Shown here: in pieces, positions 56,232-64,000 of the stretch
How positions within the stretch are numbered: position 1 is the first letter of the stretch
Layout of the letters: each line of letters starts with the position of its first letter
From: an uncultured Saprospiraceae bacterium
Lineage (GTDB): Bacteria > Bacteroidota > Bacteroidia > Chitinophagales > Saprospiraceae
Assembly (NCBI GenBank): GCA_937951615.1
Contig: CALFBH010000095.1
Location: forward strand, 1-64,000
Length of the DNA stretch: 64,000 nt
Direction of reading: 5' to 3'
Translations under genes and position numbers: made by a program
Notes under the pieces: generated by a model
Told to the model about the DNA's origin: nothing
Database searches by the model: none
Seen by the model: the letters and a program-made list of their open reading frames with translations, nothing else

Positions 56232-59200
56232 TTATCGTTGAATCATTACAAATCCCTGCATTGGCGTACTTCCGTCACCAAGGTCGAGGATGTAAAAATA
56301 GGTGCCTTCTGGTAAATCTTTACCATTGAATGTACCATACCAATCGTTCTGATAACCTTGTGCTTCGTACACTTTATCTCCCCAACGGTTGAATACCATC
56401 AAGCTGTTATTTGCGTATTCTGTATTATCCAGACATGGAATTTCAAAACTATCATTCATACCGTCCATGTTTGGTGTAAACAGGTTCGGTACAGTACAAA
56501 CTCTTGGTGCTTCAACTGTAAAGGTAACTAATGCCTGACTACATAGGCTTTCACAGCTTTCGCTACAAATCTCATAAGTGAACTTAACAGTTCCGTAGAA
56601 ACCTGCGCCTGGTAAATAGTCAAATGTACCATCACCGTTATTTACAATCGTCCCCATGCCATCTGCACTACTGGTTGGTTCGCCGATAATTTCGACTGTG
56701 AAGCCACCGCCATACAGACCGCCAAGGTCATCGTTTTCTGTAACATCATAAGTCATTGTGACTGGATCTTCTGTTCTATCCAATACATAGAGATCGTCTT
56801 CTGCTGTCGTTCCTGTTTGTACAGTAACTACAACTGCATCAGAGCTATAACCTTCTCCGTCAGGACCAGAACACGCGCCATTATACAATGACCAGACAAA
56901 TGTATTCAGTCCATCTTGTAAGCCTATTGCCACTGAAACTCCAGAAGGATCAGTAACGATTTGTACTCCAGCACTTTCTTGATCTTCAGATTGTGTCCAG
57001 ACACCTTCTCCTACAGTTGGCAATACCCCTTCTAAAGTAGCTGTATGATCTCCACAATTAATCAGGTCTTCGCCAGCATAGGCATTATCAGCAGGCTGAG
57101 CGTAGTTCGTTACAGTGACTTCAGCCGTAGCAAAGTCGCCACACACCCCATTACTCAATGTCCAGGTGAAGGTATAAGTTTCACTTGGCGCACCAAATGG
57201 CAATCCACTAATCGAAGTATTCGGATCATTCGGATCATCAATCACGACACCCATAGTGGCTTGCGACGGATCTTGTGTCCATGTACCTACAACTCCTGCT
57301 GTAACTGGAGGCTCTGCATCTAAGAAGACCATGCTTGATTCGCACAGCTCCTGATTGATACCTGCAAAGGCTACATCTACAGCGATTTCGCTGACCGTGA
57401 TAAACATCGTATCCGTAGTTAAGCCTGCACAAGCTCCATTGGAAATTGTCCATACAAAGACATTTTCACCTTCCTGTAAATTGGATACATCTGTAATTGC
57501 CTGGTTAGGATTCGCAATCGTTGCTCCTGTTGGGCTTGTCCATGTACCTGTTCCTTCGCTTGGCTCGACTGCTCCGACCTCTGTGGAAGATGCTCCACAA
57601 AGCTCTATGTCATCACCAGCGTCTGGTGGATTATTCACTACGTCATCTATTTCAACTGTCGTCGTAGATACTGCTGCACCTACTTCAGAGCTACAACCGT
57701 TGAGCGTAGCAACTACGTAGTAATCACCAGCATCAGCCATCGTGACGTTGAACAGTGTTAGTGTCTCCCCCATGCCTACTACGGCATTGGTTGTTGCGTT
57801 ATACCAAGTATATACAGCACCCGGTGTTGTTGTCGTTACAATCAAATCAACATCTTCCCCAACACAAGCAGGACTTGTATTGATGGCTGTCGGTGCAGCA
57901 GGGATTCCATTCACCACTACTACAGCAGGAACAGACAAGGCTGAAGAACAACCGTCGATTGTGATATACACAATGTATTCACCTCCATTAGAAGCATCGG
58001 CAACTGGTATAAATGGATTAGACAAATTGGATGTAAATCCTGCTGGTCCGACCCACTCGTAAGTTGCTCCTGGTATAAAGTCTGTATTCAATTGTATTGG
58101 CTCACCTTCACAAACTGGCGAGTTCGTTGTGACCGTCGGAGTTGCTGGAGTTGCTGTCACAGTAACAGTCGTTGGTGCAGATGGTGCAGACTGACATCCG
58201 TCAATCGTTGCAATCACTACATAAATACCATTATCTGCCGGACTTGCTGGATCAATCACTGGATTGGCATCCGTAACTGGATTACCATTTACAATCCAAG
58301 GCTGACCATTGACATACCATTCGTAAGTAATATTTGCTCCAATTGGTCCTGCATCTGTAAAGAACTCAACCACATCTCCTTCACAAACCTGATTCATCAC
58401 TGTTGTATTGGTTACAATCGGTGCATCTAGTACCTCAATCGTTATCTCTGCTGTAGCTGACTCTGCTGTACAACCGCTGGCATCTTCACAGATCACATAC
58501 CATGTACCAGCTTCATAAGCATCATCCGTTGATGGAATAGTTGTGCTGCCTGTTGAAGTGACCAGTAATGGATTCGATAGTGTTGCACTGCTGCTTCCAC
58601 CTGGACCAATCCAGTAGTAAGTATCACAAGTTGCACTGGTAGATAGTTCAATTGCTGCTCCATCACAGATTGGCGAACTCGTTGCTATCACTGGCGTAGC
58701 GGGTGCTGGATTCACAATTAAGTTCACAGCAACTCTGCCTGCACTTGGGCAAGCTGATGGATCACCACATTCAGCCCAATACGTGTAAGTGCCTGGTGCA
58801 AAGTTTTCTGTTCCAGCAGGTGCATAAGGTGCATCTATTGCGAGTAGGTTACCACCTGTAGAAGCATCCCACCAGCTTACGGTACCTAGTATACTGGTGC
58901 CTTCTGTTGCAGTGTATCTCAAGATACCATAACGCAGTGAGTACTCTGTTCCTGGAGGCGCATTTGTTCCTACAGGATTCGGTGCTGTGTTTTGGTCATC
59001 GTTGTCTTTAAACTCGACTGTCCAATCACCTGCACCTACAGCAGAAGCCGGGAAGGTCAAGTTCACCATATAATCATTTCCAGCAGCTCCGTTACACGCA
59101 GGTCCGAGTGAACCGATGTATTCAGTTACCATACCTGCTGGATTGGTGACTCTGAAATCAATATCCCGCTCACAAGAAGTGCCTTCCACTCTGAACACCA

Positions 59201-62200
59201 TTTCCAAAGTAACATCAGAAATTGTAGCCGTTGGACTAACACCTGCGTCCGTCAATGTCAATGTGCCATTTGTAGCATAATCATTTCCATCTACAAAAAT
59301 GTCGTCGTCGAATACCAGTGTTACTGTATCAATAGAAGTAATTCCTTCTGATACAATACATTCAGCATATAAACCTTCGCCAGCCGGAATAACTTCTCCT
59401 TCACAGATTTCATAATCGACTGTATTGGTAGCCAATTCTGGCGAACTTACATTAACAGTCGTTGTTGCGATTGGGTCAGAGACACAGCCATTGGCAGTCA
59501 CTGTCACTTCGTAAGTTGTTGTTCCAAGTACATTGAATATAATTGGATTCTGTGCAGTAGAGATAACTGTTCCGTTGCCCCCTGCAATTGTCCATTCATA
59601 AGTTGCGCCCGGCACTGGTCCTGCAAACAACTGAACATCATCGCCTGAGCAAATCGGTCCGTTATTGGTTGCGCTGGCTGTTGGCAATTCATTCACCACC
59701 ACACTAACTGTTTGTGATACTTCAGAATCACAATCACCCAATGTTACAATAACAGAAAATGGTTGAACAGCATCATAAGCAATTGCTATGGAAGCCTGCG
59801 TAGCTGTTGCATCACCGTTTACATCTGTCGCGATGGTCGCGCCAGTTCCATCCAACCAAGTGTAAGTAGCACCTAGCGGATATTGTTGTGGAACCGTCAG
59901 TATGATATTATCTACTACTTCGCATATCGGGCCGTTCGTAGCAATGGTTGGTGTTGTTGGCGTGAGCATGATATTATTCACATTCACAGAAGCCGTTATG
60001 CTACAGCCGCTCAATGAAGTTACCTCTACCGTATAAGTACCGTTATTGGCTACTGTTGCATTTGCGATTGTTGGATTTTCTGCATTGGATGTAAATCCAT
60101 TCGGTCCTGTCCAGAAATAAACCGCAGTTGCTGGGTCGATATTAGCTGCATTTGCGAAAAGCGATAAAGTACTGCCTTCACAATCATCAGGCGTAGAAGC
60201 AGTCGGTACTGCCGTTGGTTGATCGTAGACATCAAGACTATAAGAATCAGAAGTCAATTCACAACCGTCTAACATGACAGTTATAAAGTATTCACCTTCA
60301 TGCAATACTTCTACTGGACTAATCACCAATTGGTTGGAGTTTTCACCCGTTACATTTGGTAATGTACCTGCATCTATCGTGTCTATGCCATTTGTATAAG
60401 ACCATTCGTAGTTCACATTAGAACCAGTGTATGCACCTACTGTCAGTACAACAATACCACCTGCACAGGTTGGTCCTGAGCTAGTGATGACTGGTTGTGG
60501 GACTGGATCGTTAATGTCCACGACCACATTTGTAGTGGCTACTGTGAAGCACCCGTGTGCATCCGTTACCGTTACGCTGTACTGACCATTAGAAGCCGAT
60601 GTCGCGTTTGGTATAATTGGATTCTCCGCTACAGAGCCAAATCCGTTTGGTCCTGACCAGTCGTAGCTCAATGGTGGCATATCACTTGTCGCATTTGCTG
60701 TCAAGGTCAATTCAGACAATGAGCAATCTGGATTCAATGTATAATTCGCTACAGGATTCACAACTGGTGGGTTGCTGAATATAATGCTTGTCGTATCTGT
60801 TGTACTACAGCCATCCAGCGTTACCGTCAATTCGTAAATTGTGGTTTCCCAAATATTCGTAATGACTGGATTTTGATCGGTCGAAATAATTGTGCTTTCG
60901 CCAAATACTGTCCAGGTATAAACTGCATCTGCATCCGTTGGTGCGCCATATAGTTCACCGACATCACCTGGGCAGATTGCACCACCATTGGTTGCAATTA
61001 CGCCAGGTATCGCATTGATTTCCACTTCAACTGGTGCGCTGATGTCAGAATCACAAGCTGTTCCGTCTGCATTATATACTGTGTAGTAACCTGTCCATTC
61101 TCCTGCTTCTGTTACATAGATGCACTGATCTGTCGTATTTGTCGTAGACAATACGCTAGTCGAACCAGATGGAGAAATATAGGTGTAATCAATACTTGTT
61201 GCATCAGGATAATCCAGTAAGGAGAAGCTGATACATAATTGTACCGAGTCGCCTTCACAAACAGGTCCGTTTTGTGAGATAGCTGGTGTAGCTGGTTGTG
61301 GATTCACCGTCAAGGTAACTGGTACTCTGTCTGCCGGACAAACATCACCACATTGTACCCAGTACGTGTAAGTACCTGCGCCTAGTGTTTCAGCGTCAGC
61401 AGGAGCGTAAGTTCCGCCTTGTCCAATCATTGTTCCACCAACTTCTGCATCCCACCAGCTTACGTTACCCAATGTATTTGTCGTCGTTATTGTTTCAACA
61501 TCGTAAGTCAGCAATCCATATCTCGCCCAGAATTCATCTGCTCCAGCGTTTTGGTCGTTGCTGTCTAAGAAATCAACCGTCCAGTCACCTGTACTTCCTG
61601 TGGAAGTTGAGTTGGCTGTAAAGTTGATAACTGCTGTATAGTTATTATTTGCAAGACCATTACATGTTACAAATGGTGTAAATGGTCCAAATACTGCCCC
61701 TGTTGGATCTGTAACTTGTACTACAATATCACTTTCGCAAGACGCACCAAATGTGGTCAGAATAATTTCTAACTGAACATCTGTAATTGTGCTGCCCGCT
61801 GGTACACCCGGATCAACATAAGGCATTATGCCATCGCCGTAAGCCTGAGAGTCACTAAAGCCAATCGGTACATCAAGATCAGATATTAGCGATACTGTAT
61901 TCACTGTTGTTGTACCTGGACCAACACTTTCTACACATTCTGCATATACGCCAGCTCCTGCTGGAATGGCTTCGCCTTCGCACATAGCGTAATTCTGTGT
62001 ATTCGTTGCTTCGTCTGCGATACCTTCCACATAAACTGTGATGAAGTTGGACACCAGTGAATTACAAGGCGTACCTGCATCAGAGGCGATATTGGTTATA
62101 ATAACGGTGTATTCACCTGCGTCGGCTAATGTTGCACTATTCGTTACCTGTACATTTGGTGTAGAGCTTGTTGCGAATGGCGTACCCATACCAGCCAGAT

Positions 62201-64000
62201 TATCGAACCATTGGTAAATAATGTCTCCACCAGCTACCGGATTTGTTACTGACAGTTCTAGTACATCGCCTTCACACAATTCAACATCATTTGCGACAAG
62301 CTCCGGTGTATCTGGTGCTGCCTCTACTGAGACATTCACTGATACTGGCGTACTGCTACAGCCGTTAGGACTCGTTAGCGTAAGCGTATAAACGCCTGCC
62401 TGATTCAATGCTACATTCGGAATGAATGCATACGGTGTGCTTCCACCAAGTCCGTTATAAGTAAATCCATTTGGTCCTGTCCATTCGTAGGTCATACCTG
62501 CGAAGATCGCATCAGCAGTCAGCATGACATCTGCGCCTTCACAGTATGTGCCTTCTCCGCTGATATTCGTCACGACAGGAGCCGGATTAATATCTAAGTT
62601 ATACATATCAGAAGTTGCCTGACAACCATCCACAGTTACCGTGATGCTGTATCCACCATCGTGGATAGCTGCATCAGTTGGGTCAATGGTTATAGCATTG
62701 GTATTCAAGCCTGATATATTCGTCGTTATACCATTTGGTGTTGTCCAGACATAATCAACTGAAACGCCGATGTATTGAGGAACACTCAAGGTAATGGCTC
62801 CACCGTCGCAGCCTGCGCCTGTTGCCTGAATGACTGGTTCAAACACTTCCGTACCATCAATCGTTACAGGCGCACTTATTGCTGAAGAGCAAGCTGTTCC
62901 ATCAGGATAATAAACAGTATAATAAGCTGTCCAGTCACCTTCCTCAGTTACACTGACACACTGACCAGATAAAGTAGAACTTGGGCTACCTGAACCAGAT
63001 GGTGGTATGTAAGTATAAGTAAGACTATCTGCTCCAGGGAAGTCGGCTATTGTATAACTGATACACAATTGAGCTGCTTCACCATCACAAATTGGCAGTG
63101 TAGAAATGCCTGGTGTTGGAGGTGCTGGATTGACTGTGAGCGTAACTGGTACTCTGTTTGCTGGGCAAACATCACCACATTGCGCCCAGTACGTATAAGT
63201 ACCTGCACCTAGTGTTGCTGCGTCAGCAGGAGCATAAGTTTGTCCCTGTCCAATCATTATACCACCAACTTCTACATTCCACCAGCTTACATTACCTAGT
63301 GTACTTGTCGTCGTTATTGTTTCAACATCATAAGTCAGCAATCCATATCTTGCCCAGAATTCATCTGCACCAGCGTTTTGGTCGTTGCTATCTAAGAAAT
63401 CAACTGTCCAGTCACCTGTACTTCCTGTGGAAGTTGAGTTGGCTGTAAAGTTGATTGTAGCTGTATAATTATTGCCCATCATGCCATCACAAGTTGTGAA
63501 TGGTGTAAATGGTCCGAATACTGCACCTGTTGGATCAGTCACCTGTACAGTAATATCGCTTTCGCAAGATGCACCAAATGTGGTCAGGATAATTTCCAAT
63601 TCAACATCTGTAATCGTGCTGCCTACCGGTACACCTGGATCAGCATAAGGCATTGTGCCATCACCGTAAGCTTCAGAATCGCTGAAGCCAATCGGTACAT
63701 CAAGGTCAGATATTAGTGATACTGTATTCACAGTCGTTGTACTGCCGGAAGTGATAACACATTCTGCATATACACCTTCTCCTGCTGTAATACTCTCTCC
63801 TTCACACATCACGTAATCTTGCGTATTGCTTGCTTCATCAGCAATTGGTTCTACGCTTACTGTGATAAAGTTGGAGATTAGTGAATTACAGGCTGCTGCA
63901 TCTGTATCTATATTTGTTATAATAACGGTGTATTCACCTGCGTCTGCTAATGTTGCGCTATTTGTTACCAGTACATTTGGCGTAGTGGTCGTTGCAAATG
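56232..64000 (-). CDS. Giant surface protein, Ig-like and P-domain-like repeats, T9SS type B sorting domain (5' end outside window)
   Basis: At least 2,589 residues; the frame is open to the window edge, so the N-terminus is missing. Many Ig-like modules of about 80 residues alternate (VYVVIATIDGCQSAPSAP type). Three P-domain-like blocks occur, marked by STGDWTVDFLDSNDQNAGAD and a Cys pair; blocks 1 and 2 are nearly identical and block 3 is divergent. The C-terminal domain is gliding-motility type B: VCTVPNLFTPNMDGMNDSFE, LMVFNRWGDKVYEAQGYQND, and LPEGTYFYILDLGDG. The protein is exported by T9SS and probably acts in adhesion. It lies upstream of PorP/SprF and PorE-like genes. Confidence 0.92.
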   Translation of the reverse strand, partial: FATTTTPNVLVTNSATLADAGEYTVIITNIDTDAAACNSLISNFITVSVEPIADEASNTQDYVMCEGESITAGEGVYAECVITSGSTTTVNTVSLISDLDVPIGFSDSEAYGDGTMPYADPGVPVGSTITDVELEIILTTFGASCESDITVQVTDPTGAVFGPFTPFTTCDGMMGNNYTATINFTANSTSTGSTGDWTVDFLDSNDQNAGADEFWARYGLLTYDVETITTTSTLGNVSWWNVEVGGIMIGQGQTYAPADAATLGAGTYTYWAQCGDVCPANRVPVTLTVNPAPPTPGISTLPICDGEAAQLCISYTIADFPGADSLTYTYIPPSGSGSPSSTLSGQCVSVTEEGDWTAYYTVYYPDGTACSSAISAPVTIDGTEVFEPVIQATGAGCDGGAITLSVPQYIGVSVDYVWTTPNGITTNISGLNTNAITIDPTDAAIHDGGYSITVTVDGCQATSDMYNLDINPAPVVTNISGEGTYCEGADVMLTADAIFAGMTYEWTGPNGFTYNGLGGSTPYAFIPNVALNQAGVYTLTLTSPNGCSSTPVSVNVSVEAAPDTPELVANDVELCEGDVLELSVTNPVAGGDIIYQWFDNLAGMGTPFATSSTPNVQVTNSATLADAGEYTVIITNIASDAGTPCNSLVSNFITVYVEGIADEATNTQNYAMCEGEAIPAGAGVYAECVESVGPGTTTVNTVSLISDLDVPIGFSDSQAYGDGIMPYVDPGVPAGSTITDVQLEIILTTFGASCESDIVVQVTDPTGAVFGPFTPFVTCNGLANNNYTAVINFTANSTSTGSTGDWTVDFLDSNDQNAGADEFWARYGLLTYDVETITTTNTLGNVSWWDAEVGGTMIGQGGTYAPADAETLGAGTYTYWVQCGDVCPADRVPVTLTVNPQPATPAISQNGPVCEGDSVQLCISFSLLDYPDATSIDYTYISPSGSTSVLSTTNTTDQCIYVTEAGEWTGYYTVYNADGTACDSDISAPVEVEINAIPGVIATNGGAICPGDVGELYGAPTDADAVYTWTVFGESTIISTDQNPVITNIWETTIYELTVTLDGCSTTDTTSIIFSNPPVVNPVANYTLNPDCSLSELTLTANATSDMPPLSYDWSGPNGFGSVAENPIIPNATSASNGQYSVTVTDAHGCFTVATTNVVVDINDPVPQPVITSSGPTCAGGIVVLTVGAYTGSNVNYEWSYTNGIDTIDAGTLPNVTGENSNQLVISPVEVLHEGEYFITVMLDGCELTSDSYSLDVYDQPTAVPTASTPDDCEGSTLSLFANAANIDPATAVYFWTGPNGFTSNAENPTIANATVANNGTYTVEVTSLSGCSITASVNVNNIMLTPTTPTIATNGPICEVVDNIILTVPQQYPLGATYTWLDGTGATIATDVNGDATATQASIAIAYDAVQPFSVIVTLGDCDSEVSQTVSVVVNELPTASATNNGPICSGDDVQLFAGPVPGATYEWTIAGGNGTVISTAQNPIIFNVLGTTTYEVTVTANGCVSDPIATTTVNVSSPELATNTVDYEICEGEVIPAGEGLYAECIVSEGITSIDTVTLVFDDDIFVDGNDYATNGTLTLTDAGVSPTATISDVTLEMVFRVEGTSCERDIDFRVTNPAGMVTEYIGSLGPACNGAAGNDYMVNLTFPASAVGAGDWTVEFKDNDDQNTAPNPVGTNAPPGTEYSLRYGILRYTATEGTSILGTVSWWDASTGGNLLAIDAPYAPAGTENFAPGTYTYWAECGDPSACPSAGRVAVNLIVNPAPATPVIATSSPICDGAAIELSTSATCDTYYWIGPGGSSSATLSNPLLVTSTGSTTIPSTDDAYEAGTWYVICEDASGCTAESATAEITIEVLDAPIVTNTTVMNQVCEGDVVEFFTDAGPIGANITYEWYVNGQPWIVNGNPVTDANPVIDPASPADNGIYVVIATIDGCQSAPSAPTTVTVTATPATPTVTTNSPVCEGEPIQLNTDFIPGATYEWVGPAGFTSNLSNPFIPVADASNGGEYIVYITIDGCSSALSVPAVVVVNGIPAAPTAINTSPACVGEDVDLIVTTTTPGAVYTWYNATTNAVVGMGETLTLFNVTMADAGDYYVVATLNGCSSEVGAAVSTTTVEIDDVVNNPPDAGDDIELCGASSTEVGAVEPSEGTGTWTSPTGATIANPNQAITDVSNLQEGENVFVWTISNGACAGLTTDTMFITVSEIAVDVAFAGINQELCESSMVFLDAEPPVTAGVVGTWTQDPSQATMGVVIDDPNDPNTSISGLPFGAPSETYTFTWTLSNGVCGDFATAEVTVTNYAQPADNAYAGEDLINCGDHTATLEGVLPTVGEGVWTQSEDQESAGVQIVTDPSGVSVAIGLQDGLNTFVWSLYNGACSGPDGEGYSSDAVVVTVQTGTTAEDDLYVLDRTEDPVTMTYDVTENDDLGGLYGGGFTVEIIGEPTSSADGMGTIVNNGDGTFDYLPGAGFYGTVKFTYEICSESCESLCSQALVTFTVEAPRVCTVPNLFTPNMDGMNDSFEIPCLDNTEYANNSLMVFNRWGDKVYEAQGYQNDWYGTFNGKDLPEGTYFYILDLGDGSTPMQGFVMIQR
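58690..63812 (-). repeat. Three P-domain-like blocks in the giant gene
   Basis: Blocks lie at about 63062-63812, 61290-61990 and 58690-59420 (5' to 3' on the minus strand). Blocks 1 and 2 share long runs of identical codons, and the Ig-like modules around them are also similar, so one unit of about 1.8 kb appears to have been duplicated in tandem. Block 3 is clearly older. The blocks are spaced by five to nine Ig-like modules. Confidence 0.75.

Overview
The window looks like a chromosome segment from a Bacteroidota bacterium, most likely of the Saprospiria type. The evidence is type IX secretion (T9SS) cargo with type A and type B C-terminal sorting domains, a PorP/SprF protein next to a PorE-like OmpA protein, a very large Ig-like/P-domain surface protein, -7 boxes of the TAnnTTTG kind, and a SecA of about 1,100 residues. 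No rRNA, tRNA or CRISPR array was seen.

Layout. 0.2-3.3 kb: a minus-strand pair (RimK-type zinc-protease family protein and a TPR protein) and a GT2 glycosyltransferase. 3.8-8.5 kb: secA, an alpha/beta hydrolase, a small lipoprotein. 8.9-13.9 kb: secreted proteins, hemC and hemD (separated by a decayed four-helix-bundle gene), a secreted leucine-rich-repeat protein. 14.2-15.9 kb: an AT-rich pair, HipA-like kinase plus DUF3037-like protein. 15.9-24.7 kb: secreted and outer-membrane proteins, a deleted group II intron, and a 1,326-residue protein with a displaced IPTL-CTERM-like motif. 25.1-28.9 kb: a HerA-like ATPase (DUF853) and an LTA-synthase-like sulfatase. 28.9-33.6 kb: an AT-rich, translationally coupled three-gene cassette. 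33.7-42.9 kb: a GT4 glycosyltransferase, a small membrane protein and a tetR-tolC-hlyD-RND efflux operon. 43.2-47.0 kb: anmK, nhaB and a Uma2-family gene. 47.2-64 kb: a lamin-tail-domain surface protein, a broken LRR gene, then a T9SS-associated run of giant surface protein, PorP/SprF and PorE-like protein.

The best candidate for an undescribed system is 28931-33599: a DNA cytosine-5 methyltransferase, a protein with a MORC/Hsp90-like ATPase at its N-terminus and a complete histidine-kinase core at its C-terminus, and a receiver protein whose C-terminal domain carries an R-x4-H motif typical of HEPN RNases. I infer a defence module in which methylation marks self, the kinase senses, and the receiver-HEPN is the effector. 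No restriction nuclease is visible.

A second theme is the intergenic DNA. Eight copies of a core TTTTGC-N3-GCAAAA, seven of them between 34.8 and 46.3 kb, sit beside short tandem arrays that often form complementary arms. They lie between every gene of the efflux operon. Other elements include a MITE-like insertion at TTAA inside the LRR gene (its precise removal restores the reading frame), a 110-bp inverted pair of short repeats, and two decayed four-helix-bundle genes next to inverted simple-sequence arms.
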